Below are positions 54,142 to 61,809 of a DNA stretch of 64,000 nt, piece after piece. How positions within the stretch are numbered: the stretch's first letter is position 1; every line of letters starts with the position of its first letter. Location of the stretch: positions 1 through 64,000 of the forward strand of contig UCLB01000027.1 in assembly GCA_900473205.1 (NCBI GenBank). Reading direction: 5' to 3'. The position numbers and the translations under genes were made by a program. This DNA is from Hyphomicrobiales bacterium (GTDB lineage Bacteria; Pseudomonadota; Alphaproteobacteria; Rhizobiales; Rhizobiaceae). The notes under the pieces are model-generated. The model ran no database searches, was not told the DNA's origin, and saw nothing but the letters and a program-made list of their open reading frames with translations.

Positions 54142-54693
54142 TCATGGTGAGCCCTGCGCCAGTATCTCCTCGGCATCATCCAGAGACATTCGGTACACCC
54201 GATTTGCGATCTCGAAACTGTAGCCGTTTCGGGCGAATGCGGAGATTTCCTTCTGCATTCTCTTCTGGTCGGCCTCGTCACGGCGGAATGGCCCGAAGCG
54301 GCGTTTTCGCGCCATGATCACAGCGGCATAGAGATCGTCGGCTTCGCTCAAAGCCTGAGCGGTGATGTCTTTGCTGACACCCTTGATGCTGAGCTTTTGC
54401 GCAATCGCCCTGCGTGATTTACCGCCGCGAATAGCGGAGCGGGTGGCGATTTCGGCATAGGCGACGTCATCCAGCGCCTTGATGTCGTAGGCAAATTTGA
54501 CCGCGGCATTGGCCAGCGCTTCGATCTGCTCGGCGGTGATGTCTTCGAATTTCTGCTTTGCCTTGCGGGCAATGGCGTCGAACAATTGCCGCTCGGTCAT
54601 CATGCGACGTTCCAGCCGGTAGATGGTGGAGTTGCGCACCCAAGTCAGCATTCTGGCGGTGGGAGCACTCGGCACTTCCGTTTGATCAGTCAC
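54142..54693 (-). CDS. recX: RecX regulatory protein
   Basis: A 183-residue RecX homologue, a modulator of RecA filaments. The three-helix repeats are visible: LERRMMTERQLFDAIARKAKQ, KALDDVAYAEIATRSAIRGG, SRRAIAQKLSIKGVS and AVIMARKRRFGPFRRDEADQKR. recA is not adjacent, unlike many bacteria in which recX follows it, and no recA lies in the window. The start is the ATG at 54693. Convergent with the cytochrome gene. Confidence 0.88.
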   Translation of the reverse strand: MTDQTEVPSAPTARMLTWVRNSTIYRLERRMMTERQLFDAIARKAKQKFEDITAEQIEALANAAVKFAYDIKALDDVAYAEIATRSAIRGGKSRRAIAQKLSIKGVSKDITAQALSEADDLYAAVIMARKRRFGPFRRDEADQKRMQKEISAFARNGYSFEIANRVYRMSLDDAEEILAQGSP

Positions 54694-54778
54694 CGAAATC
54701 AGTCCCTGTCGTCCATATCGATGAACGCTGTCTAGGATAAAATTCGTCGATTGTTAAACCCAAATTGCATCTCGTCCA

Positions 54779-56002
54779 TCACGTCGCTGGAAGGGCGTAG
54801 ACATTGATCGGGACTTCGAGGCCCCGCAGGGTATGGGCACCGATACTCTCGAAATCTCTTATGTTTCCGGCCATGTCCACGAATGTTTCCGACATCAGAA
54901 CGGATCGCTTTATCTCCTTGGTTAAGCTTTCCAGCCGTGATGCGATGTTGACGGCAGGGCCGATGACGGTGAAATCCAGCCGGCTTTTCGAGCCGATATT
55001 GCCATACATGACATCGCCCACATGCACGCCGATGCCGTAACCAAGCGGCTCGTGACCACGCTTCATATTTGCTTCGTTCAGAGCTTCCAGATGGACTTGT
55101 GCTTCTTCGATGGCGGAAATCAGGTTAGCGCAGGCATTGGGGTTGCTCAGCGGAAAAATGGCGAGCAAGCCATCCCCCATGAATTTCAGAATTTCACCAC
55201 CGAATTTTTCGATGGGCTCGGACATCGCATCGAAATAGCCGTTGAGCAGTTCGATGACGTCGTCGCGTGGCCATAGGTCGGAAATGTGGGTGAAGTCGCG
55301 AAGGTCACAGATAAGGATTGCGGCACCGACGGTGGCGCCGCTGCCGCGCCGTGTGGCGCCATCCAGAATGGCTTGGCTGGCATGGGGGCCGACATAGGTC
55401 TCCAGCAATGTTCGCGCCATGCGGTTCTTGAGACGAATTTCCGATACCAGAGCGATGGCTGGAACAAGGCTGCGCAGCATGTCGATCTCTGCATCCGTAA
55501 ACCCGCCCGGCCTGTCGCTGGAGAAGGTGACGACATGGCGCTTGTCGAACGTATGGTTGAGCGGCCATGCGCAATATTCCGTCAGCCCTTCTGCGCGCAG
55601 CTCGGCATAGATAGAATATTCCGGTCCGGTTGGTGGAATGTCCAGGCGATAACGGATTTCTTCGGCTCCGGACTGTATTGCGTAGATCGGGCTGTTGCGA
55701 AATTCCTCTGAGTCTTCCATGCCATAGGCATAGGTCGTAAATTCCGCTTCCAAGCTACCCTTGGACCACAACATGCGCGCGCCGCGCCATTGCGGATGCT
55801 GCACGAAAAAGTTCAGCGATGCGCGGGCGACGGCAACACCGGCAGCATTCAGCCGCTGGCAAAGCTCCACGAAGAGATTGTCGATGAAGCGCTGGTTGCT
55901 CGTTTCAAGCACCAGCCAGTTCAATATCTCATAGGGCTGCGATGGCCAGAATGGCTTTGGTGCAGGAGCGTGGGACAGGCCAGCGAGGTTTGCGTCTGTC
56001 AT
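54779..56002 (-). CDS. Adenylate/guanylate cyclase (class III) with N-terminal sensor
   Basis: A 407-residue protein (from ATG 56002; earlier TTG/ATG at 56050/56044 are possible) with a GAF-like N-terminal half (about residues 30-190, FIDNLFVELCQRLNAAG) and a class III cyclase catalytic domain from about 205: ICDLRDFTHISD (metal Asp), KFMGDGLLAIF (metal Asp), YGIGVHVGDVMYGNIG and PAVNIASRLESLTKE (Asn and Arg of the transition state). It makes cAMP (or cGMP); the substrate-specifying residues were not resolved. No membrane segment. Rhizobia have many such cyclases. Confidence 0.88.
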   Translation of the reverse strand: MTDANLAGLSHAPAPKPFWPSQPYEILNWLVLETSNQRFIDNLFVELCQRLNAAGVAVARASLNFFVQHPQWRGARMLWSKGSLEAEFTTYAYGMEDSEEFRNSPIYAIQSGAEEIRYRLDIPPTGPEYSIYAELRAEGLTEYCAWPLNHTFDKRHVVTFSSDRPGGFTDAEIDMLRSLVPAIALVSEIRLKNRMARTLLETYVGPHASQAILDGATRRGSGATVGAAILICDLRDFTHISDLWPRDDVIELLNGYFDAMSEPIEKFGGEILKFMGDGLLAIFPLSNPNACANLISAIEEAQVHLEALNEANMKRGHEPLGYGIGVHVGDVMYGNIGSKSRLDFTVIGPAVNIASRLESLTKEIKRSVLMSETFVDMAGNIRDFESIGAHTLRGLEVPINVYALPAT

Positions 56003-56139
56003 TTCAGTCTCACATGTCAGGTCATGGAATAGGAATGCGCGCATCACCAAAACGTTACATCGGGTGATGAGACCTGCATGTGGTATGCCGGAAAGCGGTT
56101 TTTAAGGGGGCGCGAAAAAACGCGTGTCGATCTGTGCAA

Positions 56140-56193
56140 TTTTCTCGCCCGTCCTGGAGAACAATGACATCTCCGGAGCGACGGGCGAGGAAA
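56140..56193. repeat. Long intergenic hairpin
   Basis: CTCGCCCGTC (56144-56153) and GACGGGCGAG (56180-56189) pair perfectly; the flanking TTTT and AAAA extend the stem, and an inner GGAG/CTCC pairs inside the loop. There is no T tract on the exit side of either strand, so it is not a clear terminator. It lies between the cyclase start and the small HTH gene. It might be a repeated intergenic element or an RNA structure. Confidence 0.55.
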
Positions 56194-56225
56194 AGCCCTA
56201 TTCAGTCAAGGGCAGGGTCAATGCA

Positions 56226-56456
56226 TCAAACGATGCTGGCAAGCGGAATCTGCAAAGCCGCTGCGACCCGTTGGATATGCGACGGATTGTTGTCCAAGCC
56301 GTTTTCGAGGGCGACGATTTCCTGCACGGTCAGGCCACAGGTAATGGCCAGCTGCTCGACCGTGTAACCGGCGCTGTTTCTGGTTGCCGCAATTTTTTCG
56401 GCAAATGGTGCGTGTGTCTGATCGCTGGAATGAGGATGTGAAACAGATATTGTCAT
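56226..56456 (-). CDS. Small XRE-type helix-turn-helix protein
   Basis: A 76-residue protein consisting almost wholly of a Cro/C1-type HTH: TRNSAGYTVEQLAITCGLTVQEIVALENGLDNNPSHIQRVAAALQIPL. AGGGAG sits 6 bases before ATG 56456. The N-terminal 18 residues are flexible. It likely represses itself or a nearby gene; partner unknown. Longer in-frame codons reach 56576 but lack a fit. It precedes the cyclase gene on the same strand, separated by 224 bases and a hairpin. Confidence 0.82.
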   Translation of the reverse strand: MTISVSHPHSSDQTHAPFAEKIAATRNSAGYTVEQLAITCGLTVQEIVALENGLDNNPSHIQRVAAALQIPLASIV

Positions 56457-56651
56457 TATAATCTCCCTAGAATGGACATTGAATGGAACCGGTGTCCATC
56501 GGAGTTCCCGGCATTTAATGCGACCGCGCTGCATAAGGAGAGGGGATATGGTGCAGCGCAGCAGGAAAATAGCCATCTTTGCCGTGCTAGCAATAGTTAA
56601 ATTTTAGTAAGGATTCTGAACGTCCGTTCATCAGGGTGTATCGTACTGTTT

Positions 56652-57548
56652 TTAAACCATATTATTGGACCGCATATCCCGGCGAAAGTCGGATGGTGAC
56701 ATGCCCGCAACCTGCCGAAAAGCCTTGTTGAACGCGCTGACAGAACCGAAACCACTTTCCATGGCGACTTGCAGAATATTGTCGTTATCGTTGATCAACA
56801 TAGCCTGCGCGCGGGAAAGACGCAGCAGCGTCAGATACTTGATCAATGTCATGCCGGTCGATTTGCGAAACAGGTTCATCGCATATTTCGGGTGAAGGCC
56901 TGCCGAGCGCGCGATATCCGTCGCATCGATATCCTCCAGAAAGTTCGCCGCAACAAAATCGCACATCCGTACAACGCTTAAGGAAGGCGAGCCCTCTGCA
57001 TCGACGACTTTACCTTCTTGCGAGGCAGGTGAAACGACCGTGTAGGGTTCCATGAACATTCGCTCCACCCGCAAGAGCAGTTCTTCCACCGCATTGTCGG
57101 CTTTCAGCGGATCATCAGAATTGGCATAGCGGAACCAGCGGGAAAAATTCTCGTCGTCGGACGGGTCGGTCACCGAGGTCAGCATGGTCGCGCCGCCCAT
57201 CAGCTTGGTGGAAACTGCAACGGGCAGCCGCATGCGAAAGAAGTGAAGCAACGGAAGGTGGGCTCCGGCGTAGAAAGAATCCTCGGAGGATTCGTCCATC
57301 TGGTGGGCCTGCCCACCCCAGAACAGGCACATCTGCCCGGCCTCGACACGCAGGGAATGGTCGCCCATGCGGTAATGGACGCTGCCTTGCATGATGTAAT
57401 TGATTTCGATCTGGGCGTGCCAGTGCGGCATGAGCATGACGGGGGGGTGGGTGCGGAAAAACTGCAGCTTGGTCGGCGTACCCTCGATGCTGCTGGCACC
57501 GGGATGATAGACCGCTCTCTCCCTGATCTTACTTTCCGCCAAATCCAT
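56652..57548 (-). CDS. AraC-family transcriptional regulator
   Basis: A 298-residue regulator: N-terminal cupin (about 20-130, with HWHAQIEINYIMQG and HSLRVEAGQMCLFWGG) that senses a small molecule, and two C-terminal HTH units (about 200-295, LHPKYAMNLFRKSTGMTLIKYLT; ILQVAMESGFGSVSAFNKAFRQ; the GMSPSDFRRD ending is a signature). Divergent, 84 bases away, from the sugar transporter, which it most likely activates when the sugar is present. The start is the ATG at 57548. Confidence 0.9.
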   Translation of the reverse strand: MDLAESKIRERAVYHPGASSIEGTPTKLQFFRTHPPVMLMPHWHAQIEINYIMQGSVHYRMGDHSLRVEAGQMCLFWGGQAHQMDESSEDSFYAGAHLPLLHFFRMRLPVAVSTKLMGGATMLTSVTDPSDDENFSRWFRYANSDDPLKADNAVEELLLRVERMFMEPYTVVSPASQEGKVVDAEGSPSLSVVRMCDFVAANFLEDIDATDIARSAGLHPKYAMNLFRKSTGMTLIKYLTLLRLSRAQAMLINDNDNILQVAMESGFGSVSAFNKAFRQVAGMSPSDFRRDMRSNNMV

Positions 57549-57632
57549 GTTCCCTTTCTACGAGACAGATATTATCCCGCCGCTAATCTGCCCGTGTCGT
57601 TGGAGGACGGCAATTGAAAAGGGAGGTTTTCA
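57549..57632. promoter_or_regulatory. Divergent AraC/ABC transporter promoter region
   Basis: An 84-base shared promoter region. It contains CAGAT at 57566-57570 and ATCTG at 57586-57590, a short inverted repeat, and a strong GGGAGG ribosome site just before the transporter gene at 57633. The AraC protein's own binding sites cannot be fixed. Confidence 0.5.
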
Positions 57633-58907
57633 ATGGGCTTTAAATTTATCGGCGCATCTGTATCGCTTGCGCTGCTGGCTGCTGCACCGGCGGCCGCACA
57701 ATCTACCACCATCACAATCTGGAGCTGGGATGTTGCCGCATCGGCGTTGAAATCAACTCTGGAAGGTTTCAACAAGAAATATCCCGATATCAAGGTGGAT
57801 GTTCAGGATCTCGGAAATAACCAGGTTTACGACAAGTCACTTGCCGCCTGTGCAGCCGGTGGAGAAGGTCTTCCAGATATTGTCACGGTCGAAAATTTCG
57901 AGGCAGAGGTGTTCTGGTCGCGCTTTCCGGATTGTTTTACGGATGTGACTGCACTCGGTTATACACCTGAAAAGCAGGCGCTTTTCCCGGAGTTCAAGCG
58001 AACCGAACTTGAGGTCGATGGCGTGGCATATGCAGTGCCGTGGGATTCCGGCCCTGTTGCGATGTTCTACCGACGCGATTTTTATGAAAAGGCTGGCGTC
58101 GATCCGGCCACGATCAAGACGTGGGATGATTTCATCGCTGCGGGTAAGAAGGTCATGGAAGCCAATCCCGGCACCGTCATGACGCAGGCCAATTTCAACG
58201 GTGACAGCGAGTGGTTCCGCATGATCGCCAATGAACAGGGATGCGGTTACTTTTCGACCGATGGCCAAAGCATTACTATCAACCAACCGGCTTGCGTGGC
58301 AACGCTTGAAAAGCTCAAGCAGATGAAGGACGCAGGCATTATCACTGCTGCGATCTGGGATGAAAAAATCCAGTCCAGTGTTGGTGGCAAGGCCGCAACG
58401 CAGATGTATGGCGGCTGGTACGAGGGAAGCATTCGCTCAAATGCCCCCGACTTGGCCGGAAAGTGGGGTGTCTACCTCATGCCGAGCCTGACAGCCGATG
58501 GCCCGCGCGCCGCCAATCTAGGGGGCTCGTCCCTCGCTATAAGCTCCGCCTCGCAGCATAAGGAAGCAGCTTGGAAGTTCATCGACTACGCCCTTCTGAC
58601 CAATGACGGTCAGATCGATATGCTGAAATCCTTCGGTCTGGTCCCATCGCTGCTTTCTGCAGTCAAAGATCCCTTCGTCAAAGAGCCGCAACCCTTTTGG
58701 GGCGGTCAGGCCGTCTGGTCCGACATATTGGCCACCTTGCCGAAAATCGTGCCAAGCCGTGGCACGGCATTCCAGTCCGATGCCGAAGGTATCTACCGTG
58801 CCACCCAGACCAAATATCTGAGCGGTGGTTTCCCGGACGCCAAGACGGCGCTCGATGACGCTGCCAAGCAGATCGAGACTGCAACCGGCATTCCGGTTGC
58901 GCAATAG
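57633..58907 (+). CDS. Periplasmic sugar-binding protein (MalE-like)
   Basis: A 424-residue solute-binding protein of the SBP_bac_1 family. Signal peptide MGFKFIGASVSLALLAAAPAAA, cut before QSTT. Core features: TITIWSWDVAASALK, GLPDIVTVENFE, YAVPWDSGPVAMFYRRDFYEKAG and MYGGWYEGSI, which belong to the binding-cleft family of di- and oligosaccharide or glycerol-phosphate binders. AGGAGG-like site before ATG. Four transport genes follow in order; the real substrate is unknown. Confidence 0.93.
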   Translation: MGFKFIGASVSLALLAAAPAAAQSTTITIWSWDVAASALKSTLEGFNKKYPDIKVDVQDLGNNQVYDKSLAACAAGGEGLPDIVTVENFEAEVFWSRFPDCFTDVTALGYTPEKQALFPEFKRTELEVDGVAYAVPWDSGPVAMFYRRDFYEKAGVDPATIKTWDDFIAAGKKVMEANPGTVMTQANFNGDSEWFRMIANEQGCGYFSTDGQSITINQPACVATLEKLKQMKDAGIITAAIWDEKIQSSVGGKAATQMYGGWYEGSIRSNAPDLAGKWGVYLMPSLTADGPRAANLGGSSLAISSASQHKEAAWKFIDYALLTNDGQIDMLKSFGLVPSLLSAVKDPFVKEPQPFWGGQAVWSDILATLPKIVPSRGTAFQSDAEGIYRATQTKYLSGGFPDAKTALDDAAKQIETATGIPVAQ

Positions 58908-58983
58908 CTCCCAGGCCGACCGTTGCCGGACGCTTCCGCGGGAAGCGTCCGGCTAAACTCTCTTCTGGCTTTGTGAGGTCGAT

Positions 58984-59844
58984 ATGCCGTTGCGCAACAG
59001 GGTCGCATATGCGTTTCTTGCCCCCTATCTCTTGATCTTCGCCACCTTCTGGCTGTGGCCGATCATCAATTCTTTTCTGCTGTCGTTCCAGAACACGCGC
59101 ATCAACCCCTGGCGTTTTGCGCCGTCGATGAACTGGGGTCGCCTTATTGCGGACCCGGCCTTCTACAACGCCTTGCAGAACACGCTGATCATTCTGGTCG
59201 TGCAGGTGCCTGTCATGATTGCGCTGGCAACGATGATGGCGGTGTTGCTCAACTCGCCGCTTCTCAAGGCACGCCCGCTTTACCGTTTCGCCTTCTTCGC
59301 GCCCGTTGTCGTGGGTGAGGTGGCCTATGCCGCCGTGTTTCGCCTGATGTTCAGCGCTGATTTCGGCATTATCAACAAACTCATCACATCCGTTGGTCTT
59401 GCGCCCGTTGCTTGGTTCGACAATTCCACGGCTGCCATGGCACTCATCATCATCGCCGTCACATGGCGTTGGGCGGGTTATAATGCCATCATCATTCTGG
59501 CCGGTCTTCAGTCCATTCCCGGCGATGTCTATGAGGCCGCGCGTCTGGATAATGTCAGCAAGCGCCAGCAATTTCTTCACATCACGCTGCCGCTTCTCAA
59601 GCCCATCATCATGTTCTGCGTCGTGCTTTCTGTCATCGGCACCATGCAGCTGTTTACCGAACCCTTCCTCATCACCAACCGGGGTGGTCCCGGCGGTGCG
59701 ACGGAGACGCTGGGTATCTTCCTTTATCGTCAGGGCTTTACGTCACTAAACTTCGGTTATGCCTCGGCCATTGCCTACACGATTGCGACTCTCGCCATCG
59801 TGATTTCGTTGTTTCAGCTATGGGTTGGGAGGGACGCCAAATGA
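58984..59844 (+). CDS. Sugar ABC permease (MalF/UgpA-like)
   Basis: A 286-residue membrane protein with six helices of the BPD_transp_1 family. The EAA loop is EAARLDNVSKRQQFLHITLPLLKP, which docks on the ATPase. The start ATG 58984 has GAGG 6 bases upstream and follows the binding protein by 76 bases. Its stop TGA overlaps the ATG of the next permease (ATGA). Confidence 0.92.
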   Translation: MPLRNRVAYAFLAPYLLIFATFWLWPIINSFLLSFQNTRINPWRFAPSMNWGRLIADPAFYNALQNTLIILVVQVPVMIALATMMAVLLNSPLLKARPLYRFAFFAPVVVGEVAYAAVFRLMFSADFGIINKLITSVGLAPVAWFDNSTAAMALIIIAVTWRWAGYNAIIILAGLQSIPGDVYEAARLDNVSKRQQFLHITLPLLKPIIMFCVVLSVIGTMQLFTEPFLITNRGGPGGATETLGIFLYRQGFTSLNFGYASAIAYTIATLAIVISLFQLWVGRDAK

Positions 59845-60677
59845 AGTCCAAGTCGAGATCGCTGCTCTGGCAGAAAATCGCTCTCCACGCCGCACTCACG
59901 CCGCTTGCCATCATCTGGCTGTTTCCAATCTGGGTCATGTTCGTTTTCTCCACCATGCCGGATTACGGCATCTTCAGCCCGGAAATCGTGCTGCTGCCCT
60001 CAACGCATTTCCTGGAGAACTTCCGCAATCTTCAGGCAGATACGGATTTCCTACGCGCCATGTCCATCTCCATCGGCGTGGCGGTCATCTACACGGTGCT
60101 GTCAGTCATGCTGACATCCATGGCGGGCTGGGCGCTGGCGCGTTATCGTTTTGCCGGGCGTTCCGTGGTGGTCGCCATCATTCTGGGCACGATCACACTG
60201 CCCTATGCCGTGGTCGTCATTCCGCAGTTCATCATGGTGGCGCGGGAGTTCAAGCTGGCGAACACCTGGGTCGCGCTGATCGTGCCACCGCTGTTCAACT
60301 CGCTCGGCGTTCTCTTTATGCGGCAATCCTTTTCCATGATGCCGGGTGAACTTTTCGATGCCGCAAGGGTCGAAGGCGTCAAGGAATGGCAGATTTTCCT
60401 GCGCATCGCCCTGCCACTGGCACGGCCTACGATGGCGGCATTGTCGATCATCCTCTTCCTCGCGTCGTGGAACAATTATCTCTGGCCGCTGCTGATCAAT
60501 TCGCGGCCGGGCATGATGACGGCTCCGGTTGCGCTAGGAACCTTGATCGGCCTCACCAAGGTGTCCTGGGGCGGCATCATGGCCGGTGCCATGCTTTTGA
60601 CCGCGCCCATCCTCGTCGTCTTTGTGCTGTTGCAGCGCCATTTCATCGCCGGCATTTCTGCCGGTGCCGTCAAGTAA
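59841..60677 (+). CDS. Sugar ABC permease (MalG/UgpE-like)
   Basis: A 278-residue membrane permease, second of the heterodimer. Six helices; the EAA loop is FDAARVEGVKEWQIFLRIALPLARP. The ATG 59841 lies inside the stop of the previous gene (4-base overlap), so translation is coupled; an upstream in-frame codon at 59820 is not needed. The ATPase gene begins 15 bases downstream. Confidence 0.92.
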   Translation: MKSKSRSLLWQKIALHAALTPLAIIWLFPIWVMFVFSTMPDYGIFSPEIVLLPSTHFLENFRNLQADTDFLRAMSISIGVAVIYTVLSVMLTSMAGWALARYRFAGRSVVVAIILGTITLPYAVVVIPQFIMVAREFKLANTWVALIVPPLFNSLGVLFMRQSFSMMPGELFDAARVEGVKEWQIFLRIALPLARPTMAALSIILFLASWNNYLWPLLINSRPGMMTAPVALGTLIGLTKVSWGGIMAGAMLLTAPILVVFVLLQRHFIAGISAGAVK

Positions 60678-60692
60678 TCCGGGAGGAACCGC

Positions 60693-61778
60693 ATGGCGGA
60701 ACTGTCACTGAAAAATGTCATCAAACGTTATGGCGCCCTTGAGGTCATCCACGGTGCCGATCTGGAGATTGCCGATGGCGAATTCGTCGTCTTCGTTGGC
60801 CCCTCCGGCTGCGGCAAGTCCACTCTTCTGCGCATGATTGCCGGGCTGGAGGATATTTCCGGCGGCGAAATCAGCATCGGCGGCACGGTGGTCAACGATG
60901 CCGAGCCGATGGATCGCGGCATCGCCATGGTGTTTCAGTCCTATGCGCTTTATCCGCATATGACCGTGGAAGAGAACCTGTCCTTTGGGCTGCGGATGAA
61001 CGGCAATCCAAAGGCTGACACGGAACAGCGCGTCCGTCGCGCTGCCGATATCCTGCAGATTAATGAGCTGATGCAGCGTCGCCCCAAGCAGCTTTCGGGC
61101 GGCCAACGGCAACGCGTCGCCATTGGCCGTGCCATCGTCCGTCAACCACGGGTCTTCCTGTTCGATGAGCCGCTTTCAAACCTCGATGCGGAGCTGCGCG
61201 TCCAGATGCGGGTGGAGATTTCCAGACTTCACAAGCAGCTTGGCACAACCATGATCTACGTCACCCATGACCAGACCGAGGCCATGACCCTGGCCGACAA
61301 GATAGTGGTTCTGCGGGCAGGCAGCATCGAGCAGGTCGGTGCGCCGCTCGATCTTTACGACGACCCCGCCAATCGTTTCGTGGCTGGTTTCGTCGGCTCC
61401 CCGAAGATGAATTTCCTGCCTGGCAAGGTCGTAGGTCAGACAGCGGATGGGGTGACGGTTCAGGTCGCTGACGATCCCGGCGTGACGCTGACGCTGCCGA
61501 TCCATTCGGCGGTGGCGGTGGGCAGCGAGGTCGCCCTTGGTGTTCGGCCCGAGCATTTCGGTGATGTCGGCATCGGCGACGCCGATCTGACCGTCGAGAT
61601 CGATGTGGCCGAGCATCTCGGCAATACGAGCTATGTCTATGCGCGTATGGCCGGAGATATCCCGCTCATTATCGAGCGCCCGGAATCGCGGCACTCCAGC
61701 GACCAGCAACAGCTGACGGTCTCGATTTTCGCCAGCAAGACTTTTGTTTTTGACAGTGCCGGTGCCCGCCTGCGCTGA
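60693..61778 (+). CDS. Sugar ABC ATPase (UgpC/MalK/MsmX type)
   Basis: A 361-residue ATPase of the CUT1 type. Walker A GPSGCGKSTLLRMIAG, signature LSGGQRQRVAIGRAI, Walker B FLFDEPLSNLD and His switch YVTHDQTEAMT are complete. The C-terminal OB-fold domain (about 235-360) is the regulatory part of MalK-type proteins. GGGAGG lies 7 bases before ATG. It energises the two permeases above; such ATPases can serve several transporters. Confidence 0.94.
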   Translation: MAELSLKNVIKRYGALEVIHGADLEIADGEFVVFVGPSGCGKSTLLRMIAGLEDISGGEISIGGTVVNDAEPMDRGIAMVFQSYALYPHMTVEENLSFGLRMNGNPKADTEQRVRRAADILQINELMQRRPKQLSGGQRQRVAIGRAIVRQPRVFLFDEPLSNLDAELRVQMRVEISRLHKQLGTTMIYVTHDQTEAMTLADKIVVLRAGSIEQVGAPLDLYDDPANRFVAGFVGSPKMNFLPGKVVGQTADGVTVQVADDPGVTLTLPIHSAVAVGSEVALGVRPEHFGDVGIGDADLTVEIDVAEHLGNTSYVYARMAGDIPLIIERPESRHSSDQQQLTVSIFASKTFVFDSAGARLR

Positions 61779-61809
61779 CCATCTTCCCAAGACAGAAATG
61801 AGGAAACAC

